The notes beneath the pieces are model-generated. The model worked only from the letters and a program-made list of their open reading frames with translations, had not been told where the DNA came from and made no database searches. From Gemmobacter lutimaris (GTDB lineage Bacteria > Pseudomonadota > Alphaproteobacteria > Rhodobacterales > Rhodobacteraceae): 64,000 nucleotides of DNA. The translations under genes were made by a program, and so were the position numbers. Numbering within the stretch: the first letter of the stretch is position 1; every line of letters starts with the position of its first letter. The stretch spans positions 22,476 through 86,475 of the forward strand of contig NZ_QXXQ01000009.1 in the NCBI RefSeq assembly GCF_003570715.1. Reading direction: 5' to 3'. This document shows positions 34,477-43,683 of the stretch, one piece after another.

Positions 34477-37095
34477 CAGTTCGTAAACAAGATTTAGTGC
34501 TGCAATAGGAGACAGTTCGTCAGGGTTGATGTCCTTGAGCCGATCCTCCAGAACTGAAGTCCGGGCAGGTGTGATCGTGGCCTGAGGCGCTACGCGAAAC
34601 AATGGCAGATCATCGACCAGCGTCTTCCGTCTGGCTCCGCCATCGCGGTCCCCGGATTCGAGGGCTTCCAGAACGACCTTGGCTCTTTCAATAACTGGCT
34701 CCGGTAGCCCGGCCAGTTTCGCGACCTGTACCCCATAGGATCGGTCCGCCGCGCCGCGTCGTACCTCGTGAAGGAAGATTACATCGCCCTTCCATTCCTT
34801 CACGCTGACTGTCGCATTTTCAACACCTGAAAGTTTTTGCGCCAGAGAGGTCATCTCGTGATAGTGCGTGGCAAAAAGGGCGCGGCAGCGGTTCGCGTCA
34901 TGCAGATGCTCCAGAGTTGCCCAAGCGATGGAAAGCCCGTCGTAAGTTGCTGTTCCTCTGCCGATCTCGTCCAGAATCACAAATGCACGGTCATCCGCCT
35001 GATTAAGAATCGCAGCAGTTTCGACCATTTCGACCATGAAGGTCGAGCGCCCGCGTGCAAGATCGTCTGATGCTCCTACGCGGCTGAACAACTGACTGAC
35101 CAACCCAATATGGGCGGCTGCCGCGGGCACGAATGAGCCGCATTGTGCCAACAAGGTGATCAGCGCGTTTTGGCGTAGAAATGTAGATTTGCCCGCCATA
35201 TTCGGGCCCGTCAACAACCAGATCGCTGGGGCGTCTTGTGCAGTCAATGCACAGTCGTTTGCCACAAATGCGGCTGCGCCTTGACGGCGCAACGCGCGTT
35301 CCACGACAGGGTGCCGGCCAGCTTCGATATGGAACGCATGTGTGGCGTCTACCTTAGGGCGGGCCCAGCCTTCACCGGATGCCAGATCGGCAAATGCGGC
35401 AGCAACATCCAGTTCGGCAAGCCCTCGCGCTGCGATGCCTATGGTGCCCGCCGTTGCCAGAACCAGATTGCGCATGCGGTTGAAGTGTTGCTTCTCAAGT
35501 TCAAGCGCATGATTTCCCGCATTCAGGATGCGGGTTTCCAACTCGCTTAGGGCGAGTGTTGTAAAGCGTACCTGATTTGCTGTGGTTTGCCGATGTATGA
35601 ACGTCTCGCACAATGGCTGCGACATCATCTTTTCCGCATGGGTTGCGGTAACTTCGATGAAGTATCCGAGCACGTTGTTATGTTTGATTTTCAGGCTCTG
35701 TACGCCAGTTTCTGACGCATACTGTGCCTGCATTCCCGCAATGACGGCTCTGCCTTCGTCCCTGAGCTTCCGGGTTTCGTCCAAATCAGGATCAAAACCC
35801 GCAGCCACGAAGCCGCCATCACGGGCGAGAAGGGGAGGGTCCTCGATAAGGGATTGATTTAAAATGGAAATTACCTCGTCATTTCCGATCAGGGACTCAG
35901 CTGCCTCTTGCAGAACTGCATCCCCGTTGCCTGCCATCCGTTCCGCAATCAATTGTGCTTGAAACAGGCCATTGCGGATGGCTGCAAGGTCGCGAGGGCC
36001 GCCCCGGTCAAGGGCAAGACGCGAAAGGGCCCGGTCAATGTCGGGCACGCGGCGCAATGCTTCGCGCAGGCTGGCGCGCAAAGCGGAGTGCTCGATCAGA
36101 TAGGCAACCGAGTCCAGCCTGGCATCAATCACCGACAGGTCGCGCGACGGTGCGGACAGCCTGCGCTCCAACAGGCGCGCGCCGCCTGCTGTTGCGGTGC
36201 GATCCACAGCCTCTAACAAGGATCCCGTGCGGCCGCCGGACATGGAGGTCGTAATCTCAAGATTGCGTCGTGTCGCCGCGTCAATCAGCATGGCGCCGCC
36301 CAATGCTTCGCGGACCGGCGGGCGCAACAATGGCAGCTTGCCGCGTTGGGTCAGATCCAGATAATCGACCAGCGCGCCCATTGCGGCAATTTCGGCGCGT
36401 CCATAGGCGCCGAAGGCATCCAGAGTCGCAACCTGCCAAAGGGTGCAAAGACGGCGCTCGGCGCCAGCCGAGTCGAAAGCCGCACGGGCAATCTCAGTTA
36501 CAGCCGCGCCAAGATCCGCAGCCACATCGCGCACAGACGCCTCTGCCATTTCTGCCACCAGAATTTCGCGTGGCATCAGGCGGGCAAGTTCCGGCGCCAG
36601 CCGCGGCCTCGTGCAGGGCATTACGCGCAATTCGCCAGTGGAAATATCAGTCCAAGCCAGCGCCCCTTCTTCCCGGATTTCGGCCCAGGCGCACAGGAAA
36701 TTGTGCCTCCGTGCCTCCAGCAGGGAATCCTCGGTCAGCGTTCCGGGAGTGACCAGCCGCACCACATCGCGCCGGACTACGGATTTTGATCCGCGCTTCT
36801 TGGCTTCGGCCGGATCTTCCATCTGTTCGGCAATCGCCACGCGAAACCCTTTGCGGATCAGCGACAGCAAATGGCCTTCGGCGGCCACAACGGGCACGCC
36901 GCACATCGGGATCGGCTCCCCCAGATGAAAGCCGCGTTTGGTCAGCGCAATGTCCAACGCCTCTGACGCTGCGACGGCATCGTCAAAGAACATCTCGTAG
37001 AAGTCGCCCATCCGGTAGAACAGGATCGCATCGGCATATTGCGCCTTGATCTCCAGATATTGCGCCATCATCGGCGTTACGCTGTCGTCGGTCAC
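34456..37095 (-). CDS. mutS: DNA mismatch repair protein MutS
   Basis: This 879-residue protein starts at GTG with GGGGA upstream. The mismatch-recognition motif FYRMGDFYEMFFDDA near the N-terminus carries the Phe-x-Glu wedge; the ATPase has GPNMAGKSTFLRQ at about 628 and ARGRSTFMVEMVETA and LDEIGRGTATYDGLSIAWA. The C-terminal helix-turn-helix follows. It recognises mismatches and recruits MutL. Its 3' end overlaps the grpE terminator. Divergent from maeB over a 129-base gap. Confidence 0.97.
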   Translation of the reverse strand: MTDDSVTPMMAQYLEIKAQYADAILFYRMGDFYEMFFDDAVAASEALDIALTKRGFHLGEPIPMCGVPVVAAEGHLLSLIRKGFRVAIAEQMEDPAEAKKRGSKSVVRRDVVRLVTPGTLTEDSLLEARRHNFLCAWAEIREEGALAWTDISTGELRVMPCTRPRLAPELARLMPREILVAEMAEASVRDVAADLGAAVTEIARAAFDSAGAERRLCTLWQVATLDAFGAYGRAEIAAMGALVDYLDLTQRGKLPLLRPPVREALGGAMLIDAATRRNLEITTSMSGGRTGSLLEAVDRTATAGGARLLERRLSAPSRDLSVIDARLDSVAYLIEHSALRASLREALRRVPDIDRALSRLALDRGGPRDLAAIRNGLFQAQLIAERMAGNGDAVLQEAAESLIGNDEVISILNQSLIEDPPLLARDGGFVAAGFDPDLDETRKLRDEGRAVIAGMQAQYASETGVQSLKIKHNNVLGYFIEVTATHAEKMMSQPLCETFIHRQTTANQVRFTTLALSELETRILNAGNHALELEKQHFNRMRNLVLATAGTIGIAARGLAELDVAAAFADLASGEGWARPKVDATHAFHIEAGRHPVVERALRRQGAAAFVANDCALTAQDAPAIWLLTGPNMAGKSTFLRQNALITLLAQCGSFVPAAAAHIGLVSQLFSRVGASDDLARGRSTFMVEMVETAAILNQADDRAFVILDEIGRGTATYDGLSIAWATLEHLHDANRCRALFATHYHEMTSLAQKLSGVENATVSVKEWKGDVIFLHEVRRGAADRSYGVQVAKLAGLPEPVIERAKVVLEALESGDRDGGARRKTLVDDLPLFRVAPQATITPARTSVLEDRLKDINPDELSPIAALNLVYELKKALAE

Positions 37096-37224
37096 ACTCG
37101 TCCCCTTCCATCGGCAAGGGTGACCCTACAAAAGGCGAAACGCGGCGAAAAGCGACAAACCGCAATTGGCACAAGGACACGAGGGCGGTAAGAGGGCAGG
37201 ATAACCCCACAGGATGGCCCCCTG

Positions 37225-39480
37225 ATGACCAAGACCAAGATCACCCCCGAAGAGGCGCTCGCTTACCATCTGGAACCGCGCCCCGGCAAATACGACATCG
37301 TCGCCTCGACCCCGATGGCAACCCAGCGCGATCTTTCGCTTGCCTACAGTCCTGGCGTGGCCGTGCCCGTGCAGGCCATCGCGGAACGGCCGGAAACCGC
37401 GTATGACTATACGGTGAAGGGCAATATGGTCGCGGTCGTCTCGAACGGCACGGCGATCCTCGGTCTGGGCAATCTGGGCGCGTTGGCCTCCAAGCCGGTG
37501 ATGGAAGGCAAGGCCGTCCTGTTCAAGCGCTTCGCCGATGTGAATGCCATCGACATCGAGTTGGATACTGAAGACCCGGATGAAATCATTCAGGCTGTCC
37601 GCCTGATGGGGCCGACTTTCGGGGGCATCAATCTCGAGGACATCAAGGCGCCCGAGTGTTTCATCATCGAACAGCGGCTGAAAGAGATCATGGACATTCC
37701 GGTGTTCCATGACGATCAGCACGGCACAGCCGTTATTTGTGCTGCCGGTCTGCTCAACGCGCTGGAGATCAGCGGCAAGAAGATCGAGGATGTGAAGATT
37801 GTCCTCAACGGGGCCGGGGCAGCGGGGATTGCCTGTCTGGAACTCCTGAAGGCAATGGGCGCGCAGCATGACAACTGCATCATGTGCGACACCAAGGGTG
37901 TGATCTGGCAAGGCCGGACCGAGGGCATGAACCAGTGGAAATCCGCCCATGCCGCGCGTACGGATGCCCGGACGCTGGAAGAGGCAATGATGGGCGCCGA
38001 TGTGTTCCTTGGCGTTTCGGCCAAGGGCGCGGTGACGCCGGAAATGGTGGCCTCGATGGCTGACAATCCGGTGATCTTCGCCATGGCCAATCCGGACCCC
38101 GAAATTACCCCCGAAGAGGCGCACGCGGTGCGTGCCGATGCCATCGTGGCGACGGGGCGCAGCGACTACCCCAATCAGGTCAACAATGTCCTGGGCTTCC
38201 CCTATCTGTTCCGGGGCGCGCTGGACATTCACGCCCGCGCCATCAATGACGAGATGAAGATTGCCTGCGCCAAGGCGTTGGCCGCCCTCGCGCGCGAAGA
38301 CGTGCCGGATGAGGTGGCGATGGCCTATGGCCGCAAACTCAGCTTCGGGCGCGATTATATCATCCCGACCCCCTTCGACCCCCGCCTGATTCATGTCATC
38401 CCCCCTGCCGTAGCCAAAGCGGGGATGGATACCGGCGTTGCGCGTCGTCCGATCATTGATCTGAGGGGGTACGAGGCAAGCCTGAAGGCCCGGATGGACC
38501 CGACGGCCTCGATCCTTCAGGGTGTGCACGCCCGCGCCAAGGCAGCCCAGGCGCGGATGATCTTCGCGGAAGGCGATGATCCGCGTGTTCTGCGCGCGGC
38601 TGTTGCCTACCAGCGGTCTGGCCTTGGTCGGGCGCTGGTGGTCGGACGCGAAGCGGATGTGCGCGAAAAGCTGGAGACATCGGGCCTGCAGGATGCCGTG
38701 CGTGAGCTTGAGGTGGTGAATGCCGCCAATTCCCGGCATCTCGATCAGTATCGTGACTTCCTCTACAAAAGGCTGCAACGGCAAGGGTTTGACAGCCACG
38801 ACATCCGGCGCCTGGCAACCCGCGACCGGCATGTTTTCTCGGCGCTGATGCTGGCGCATGGACATGGCGATGCGCTGGTAACCGGGGCTACCCGGAAATC
38901 CGCGCATGTGCTGAGCCTGATCAATCATGTCTTCGATGCGAAGGCCGCAGACGGGGCCGTTGGTGTGACCGCGCTTCTGCACAAGGGCCGTATCATCCTG
39001 ATCAGCGATACACTGGTGCATGAATGGCCAGAGCCGGAGGACCTCGCCACGATTGCGGTTCGCTCGGCCGGAGTGGCGCGCAGCCTTGGCATCGAGCCGC
39101 GCGTGGCCTTCGTGAGTTTTTCGACCTTCGGTTATCCGGTCTCGGAACGTGCGACCAAGATGCACGAAGCGCCGAAGGTTCTGGACCAGATGAAGGTCGA
39201 TTTCGAATATGATGGCGAAATGACCGTGGATGTCGCGCTGAATGCGCAGACGATGGCGCAATATCCGTTCTGCCGCCTGTCTGGCCCGGCAAATATCCTT
39301 GTCGTTCCGGCGCGGCATTCGGCTTCGATATCGGTCAAGCTGATGCAGGAGATGGCTGGTGCCACGGTCATCGGGCCGATCCTGACCGGGGTGAAGAAGC
39401 CGATCCAGATTTGCTCGACCAATTCGACGGTGAATGACATCCTGAACATGGCGGCGCTGGCTGCCTGTAATATCGGCTAA
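37225..39480 (+). CDS. maeB: NADP-dependent malic enzyme (MaeB type, malic enzyme-phosphotransacetylase fusion)
   Basis: The protein has 751 residues. The N-terminal malic enzyme domain (1-425) has [21 protein letters not shown] and the NADP loop [13 protein letters not shown]; the C-terminal third is a phosphate acetyltransferase-like domain that regulates activity and is not itself an enzyme in studied cases. It decarboxylates malate to pyruvate with NADPH formation. The gene is followed after 16 bases by a ribokinase-like gene. Confidence 0.95.
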   Translation: MTKTKITPEEALAYHLEPRPGKYDIVASTPMATQRDLSLAYSPGVAVPVQAIAERPETAYDYTVKGNMVAVVSNGTAILGLGNLGALASKPVMEGKAVLFKRFADVNAIDIELDTEDPDEIIQAVRLMGPTFGGINLEDIKAPECFIIEQRLKEIMDIPVFHDDQHGTAVICAAGLLNALEISGKKIEDVKIVLNGAGAAGIACLELLKAMGAQHDNCIMCDTKGVIWQGRTEGMNQWKSAHAARTDARTLEEAMMGADVFLGVSAKGAVTPEMVASMADNPVIFAMANPDPEITPEEAHAVRADAIVATGRSDYPNQVNNVLGFPYLFRGALDIHARAINDEMKIACAKALAALAREDVPDEVAMAYGRKLSFGRDYIIPTPFDPRLIHVIPPAVAKAGMDTGVARRPIIDLRGYEASLKARMDPTASILQGVHARAKAAQARMIFAEGDDPRVLRAAVAYQRSGLGRALVVGREADVREKLETSGLQDAVRELEVVNAANSRHLDQYRDFLYKRLQRQGFDSHDIRRLATRDRHVFSALMLAHGHGDALVTGATRKSAHVLSLINHVFDAKAADGAVGVTALLHKGRIILISDTLVHEWPEPEDLATIAVRSAGVARSLGIEPRVAFVSFSTFGYPVSERATKMHEAPKVLDQMKVDFEYDGEMTVDVALNAQTMAQYPFCRLSGPANILVVPARHSASISVKLMQEMAGATVIGPILTGVKKPIQICSTNSTVNDILNMAALAACNIG

Positions 39481-39496
39481 AGGCGCGGGGTGCGGC

Positions 39497-40366
39497 ATGG
39501 CGATCTACAATCTGGGCTCGATCAATATCGATCTTGTGTATCAGGTGCCGCATCTACCCAAACCGGGCGAAACGCTGTCTGCATTGACCTTTTCGCAAGG
39601 GCTGGGCGGTAAGGGGGCGAACCAGTCCGTCGCTGCGGCGCGGGCAGGAGCCATGTGCCGCCACATTGGGGCCGTGGGACCGGGAAGTGACTGGTTGCTG
39701 GCCTTGATGGCTGAATACGGGGTGGACACAGGGTCCATCACGCGATTGACCGAACCGACCGGCCATGCGGTGATCAATGTTGATCCAGAGGCGGAAAACA
39801 GCATTGTGATCTACCCCGGCGCCAACCGGATGATGACTGCGGAGCTTGTCACGGTAGCACTGGGTCAGGCCGTGGCTGGCGACAGCCTGCTGCTGCAAAA
39901 TGAAACTTCAGCACAGGTCGAGGCTGCGGCGCTGGCCAATGCCAAGGGGCTGCGTGTCGTCTATTCCGCTGCCCCATTCGACCTTCAGGCCGTGCGCGCC
40001 GTTTTGGATCATGTATCCTTGCTGGTCATGAATGAGGGTGAGGCGGCCGAGCTGCATGCTGCCTTTGGCAGCTTGCCCTCCGTCGATTGCATCATCACTC
40101 GTGGTGCAGAGGGCGCAGAGTGGATTTCCGCCCGTGCAGAGCCTCTTTTCATGCCGTCCTTCCGGGTGGAGCCCGTTGATACTACTGGCGCTGGAGACAC
40201 CTTCATTGGCACATTGATTGCGGCGCTGGATCTGGGAATGGATCGCGCAGAGGCCATGCGGCGCGCGGCGGCGGCGGCGGCCATACAAGTTACCCGCACA
40301 GGCGCCGCGCAGGCGATACCAACGGCGGCTGAAGTTACGGCTTTTCTGACTAACCTGGGCACCTAA
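39497..40366 (+). CDS. PfkB-family carbohydrate kinase, ribokinase-like
   Basis: The protein has 289 residues. The N-terminus YNLGSINIDLVYQVPHLPKPGET and GGKGANQSVAAARAG form the sugar-binding region; the catalytic DTTGAGDTFIGTL with its Asp and anion hole is near residue 230. Overall it is closest to ribokinases (RbsK), but no ribose transporter or other pentose gene is adjacent, so the substrate is open. Its stop codon overlaps that of convergent addA. Confidence 0.88.
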   Translation: MAIYNLGSINIDLVYQVPHLPKPGETLSALTFSQGLGGKGANQSVAAARAGAMCRHIGAVGPGSDWLLALMAEYGVDTGSITRLTEPTGHAVINVDPEAENSIVIYPGANRMMTAELVTVALGQAVAGDSLLLQNETSAQVEAAALANAKGLRVVYSAAPFDLQAVRAVLDHVSLLVMNEGEAAELHAAFGSLPSVDCIITRGAEGAEWISARAEPLFMPSFRVEPVDTTGAGDTFIGTLIAALDLGMDRAEAMRRAAAAAAIQVTRTGAAQAIPTAAEVTAFLTNLGT

Positions 40367-43300
40367 TCCACCTGCATCAGACAGGCGCTGCGCGTCCAAA
40401 GCAGCGCCGTTTCAATGCTGCGGTCTGGGTAGATCTGGGCAAGTGCGGCCCGATAGGCGCGCATCTGACGGATGAGCCCTTCAGGGATTTCCGCAGCAGA
40501 TTGTGGCACGATCATATTTGATTTGAAATCGACAGCGATAACCCGTTCGGGCAAAACGATCAGCCGATCAATCGCACCAGCCATTCGTTGACCCTCGATT
40601 TCCGCAACGACAGAGACTTCACGAAGTGTCGTTGATGCGAAAATCTGCTTGAATTCAGGTCTGCCAATGACAGCAAGGGCTTCGGCCAGCAAGGCATCAC
40701 GCAGGAGTGGGGCCGGCACAAGGGCCTCGGCAAACCGTATCTGGCGTTCAGGAGAAAGACCCGGCAGGTGTTCGAACAATGCATGGAGCAAGGTTCCGCG
40801 GGTCTTGGCATCGTGACTTTCGCCCTCAACATCCCCGGACAAGACCTTTGCACCACCAAGCTTGCTGGGGTTCAGCACTTGAGGGGCGCGGGCCGCAGGT
40901 GGTGCGGGGCGCCTTGCCCAATCCGGCAAGTCTATGGTGGTATCTTCTGCGGTGTGGGCCGCTGAAGCCGGTTCCGACGCGGGCCATGTGCCGAACTCAT
41001 AAATCAGGCGACCGCGACCAGAGGGCATGGCGCCAATCTTTTCGGCACCTGCGCGGATCAGATCATACCAGGCGGGTAGCCTGTCTGTCTCGGGTTTTGC
41101 GGATTGTGACGCCAGCTTGCCGGCTGCGGCGACGATCAACCAGGATTGTGCCCGCGTCATGGCAACGTAAAGCAACCGCATTTCCTCGGCGCGGCTACGG
41201 CGCGCGCGCTCGCTGCGGAGGCGGGTGATTTCCGGGGGGCTCGCGTCAGTTGGTGTGCGCCAGATCGCGGTATCGTTCAGCAGGAACAACTCGTCGCGGT
41301 CATTCGCGGTCATATCCGCCGTATCCGGCAATATCACGATCGGCGCCTCAAGCCCCTTGGAGCCATGCACCGTCATGACCCTGATCTTGCGCCCGCCGGT
41401 TTCCATCTGACGCTTTACCTGAATGTCATCCGTCTGGAGCCAGGTCAGAAAGCCGGTCAAACTGGGCACATCGTTTCGTTCATAGGCCAGCGCCTGCGAC
41501 AACAGTTCATCAATGCCGTCCTCGGCTTCTTCGCCAAGCCGCGCCAAGAGTCGGCGTCGCCCGTCATGGCGCGTCAGAGCCCGTTCGATCAAATCGAAGG
41601 GGCGCAGGAAATCCGCCTGATCGCGCAGATCGTGCAGCATGGAAAGCGTATCGGAACAGGTCTCTGTTTCCGCCCGAAGCGCCTCCCACAGGTAGCCTTT
41701 TCGTGGCTGCGCCAATGCGTAAAGCTGCTGTTCGGTCCAGCCGCAAAGCGGTGAGCGCAACAGTTCCGCCAGTGCCAGATCATCCTCTGGTGTCGCCAGA
41801 AATGCCAAAAGCGCGGTCAGGTCCTTCACCGCGATCTCGCCACCAAGATGAAGCCGGTCTGCACCGGCAATCGGTAGCTGGGCTGCCTTGCAGGCCCGGA
41901 TGATTTCAGAGAACAGCGGTGATCGGCGGCGCACTAGAATCAGAAAGTCACCGGCATGCACAGGTCGGGCGCCGTTGCCTTCCGGGATCATGGTGCCACT
42001 GGCCAAAATCTCGCCGATGCGCCCGGCAATCTGGCGCGCAAGAATGGCGTTGTGATGTTCGTGGCTTACCAGATCAACGGGGTCGGCCCAGTCGCCATCC
42101 TCCGGCGTGTCCGCGGGTGCAATGTGGGGCCAGATTTCCACCCAGCCGGGCATGCTGTCCCGAAAGGCAATGTGATGCGACGGTCCGCCCAGATCAGGGT
42201 GCAGATGCGGGGGGAAGGTCTGGTCAACCAGCCGCAGGATCGCCTGCGAAGACCGAAAGGAATATTCCAGATCCAGCGCATTGAAAGGGGCCTGAGCGGC
42301 ACGCAAACGACCTGCAAAGGCTTCGCGCATTTCTGCGAAAGCCGACACGTCCGCGCCTTGGAAAGAGTATATGGACTGCTTCTGATCGCCAACGACAAAG
42401 ATTGTCCGCTCCAGATCGCGTGCACCTGTGCCCGCGGTGAATTCCTGCGCCAGAAGCTCGATCACCTTCCATTGATCGGGTGAAGTATCCTGCGCTTCAT
42501 CGACGAGAATGTGGTCGATTCCTCCATCCAGCCGGAACAGCACCCATTGTGCGACCGATGGGTCCGTGAGCAAAGCCTTGGCGCGCGAAATCAGGTCATC
42601 GAAATCCAGCGCGCCACGCAGTGCCTTGCGCCGTTCATATGCCGGAAGAAAGCTTGCAGCGAAACGGTGCAGCCGCGTGGTGCGATCTGCCGCAGAAAGC
42701 GCAAGCCGCCTGGGTCTTGCCATTTCAATGCGCAGCATGAGTGCATTCAGAGCGGCAGAGAGCGGGGCGAGTTTTGGCTGTGTCGCCTTCGTGGCGATCT
42801 GATCGCCTTTTGCGGTAAACCTCTTGCTTTCTTCCTTTACGGTTCCGCTGAACAGCAGCACGTCCTCCAGCGCGGCCAAGGTCTTTGCGTCAGGCTTGTC
42901 AAGGTCGATGGAGGCAAGTTTTGCCCCGGCGCGCTGGTCATTGGTCGATCCTGTCAGCAGGATGCGGGCCGTTTCAGTCAGCAGATCGGCCTCTGCGCCC
43001 AGGAAAACCTCTGCCAGCAAGCGGTCATGGGTGAAATTCGGCGGAAGGCCAAATAATGACAGGCAACCGGCATCATCCAGCGGGCGCGAGAGGCCCCCGG
43101 CATGGCGGGCGATTTCTGCGGTGAGGCTTGCAAAATCCTCCCCGGTGTAAATGGCTGCCAGTGCCGCAACAGCATCCGAATGGGGCCCCGCAGCAATATC
43201 CTCGACGATTTCGTCGCGCAGTAGTTTCGCCGCGCGCTCATCCAGTTCCGTGAACTGTGGTGATACGCCGGCTTCCAGCGGAAAGCGGCGCAGCAGGCTG

Positions 43301-43683
43301 GCGCAAAAGCTGTGGATGGTCTGGATGCGCAAGCCGCCGGGGGTTTCGATTGCCCGAGCGAACAGGCGGCGTGCTTCGGAAAGTGTTTCACGTGAAACGG
43401 GCGCCGCCGCTCCCAGATTTTGCAAGGCTTCCCGCAACTCTGCATCGGGCTTCATTGCCCATTCACCCAGACGCTGAAACAGCCGGTTCTGCATTTCCGA
43501 TGCGGCAGCCTTGGTATAGGTGAGACACAGAATGCGGCCCGGTTCCACGCCGGATAGCAGCAACCGGGCGACACGATCCGTCAATACACGGGTCTTGCCG
43601 GACCCGGCGTTTGCGGAAAGCCACGTTGACCAGCCTGGGTCTGCGGCCTGGACTTGGCGCTCGCTGGCAGCATTGCGGCTCAT
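40363..43683 (-). CDS. addA: Double-strand break repair helicase AddA
   Basis: The protein has 1106 residues. UvrD-like helicase: Walker A SANAGSGKTRVLTDR near residues 22-36, DEAQDTSPDQW (Walker B), VGDQKQSIYSFQGAD, and VMTVHGSKGLEAPIVILPDT; C-terminal PD-(D/E)XK nuclease with VIAVDFKSN. With AddB it resects DNA ends for RecA. The ATG at 43683 overlaps addB as ATGA. A parS-like site at 43384 encodes VSRET within helicase domain 1A/1B. Confidence 0.96.
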   Translation of the reverse strand: MSRNAASERQVQAADPGWSTWLSANAGSGKTRVLTDRVARLLLSGVEPGRILCLTYTKAAASEMQNRLFQRLGEWAMKPDAELREALQNLGAAAPVSRETLSEARRLFARAIETPGGLRIQTIHSFCASLLRRFPLEAGVSPQFTELDERAAKLLRDEIVEDIAAGPHSDAVAALAAIYTGEDFASLTAEIARHAGGLSRPLDDAGCLSLFGLPPNFTHDRLLAEVFLGAEADLLTETARILLTGSTNDQRAGAKLASIDLDKPDAKTLAALEDVLLFSGTVKEESKRFTAKGDQIATKATQPKLAPLSAALNALMLRIEMARPRRLALSAADRTTRLHRFAASFLPAYERRKALRGALDFDDLISRAKALLTDPSVAQWVLFRLDGGIDHILVDEAQDTSPDQWKVIELLAQEFTAGTGARDLERTIFVVGDQKQSIYSFQGADVSAFAEMREAFAGRLRAAQAPFNALDLEYSFRSSQAILRLVDQTFPPHLHPDLGGPSHHIAFRDSMPGWVEIWPHIAPADTPEDGDWADPVDLVSHEHHNAILARQIAGRIGEILASGTMIPEGNGARPVHAGDFLILVRRRSPLFSEIIRACKAAQLPIAGADRLHLGGEIAVKDLTALLAFLATPEDDLALAELLRSPLCGWTEQQLYALAQPRKGYLWEALRAETETCSDTLSMLHDLRDQADFLRPFDLIERALTRHDGRRRLLARLGEEAEDGIDELLSQALAYERNDVPSLTGFLTWLQTDDIQVKRQMETGGRKIRVMTVHGSKGLEAPIVILPDTADMTANDRDELFLLNDTAIWRTPTDASPPEITRLRSERARRSRAEEMRLLYVAMTRAQSWLIVAAAGKLASQSAKPETDRLPAWYDLIRAGAEKIGAMPSGRGRLIYEFGTWPASEPASAAHTAEDTTIDLPDWARRPAPPAARAPQVLNPSKLGGAKVLSGDVEGESHDAKTRGTLLHALFEHLPGLSPERQIRFAEALVPAPLLRDALLAEALAVIGRPEFKQIFASTTLREVSVVAEIEGQRMAGAIDRLIVLPERVIAVDFKSNMIVPQSAAEIPEGLIRQMRAYRAALAQIYPDRSIETALLWTRSACLMQVD
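43384..43399. other. parS: parS-like site 5 (15/16), inside addA
   Basis: TGTTTCACGTGAAACG differs from the consensus only in the last base. On the addA strand it encodes VSRET. About 21 kb from oriC, the most distant of the five. Confidence 0.75.

Noticed and set aside
37126-39498. Long minus-strand open frame opposite maeB
   Set aside because: It is the antisense of the malic enzyme gene; the translation has no family features.
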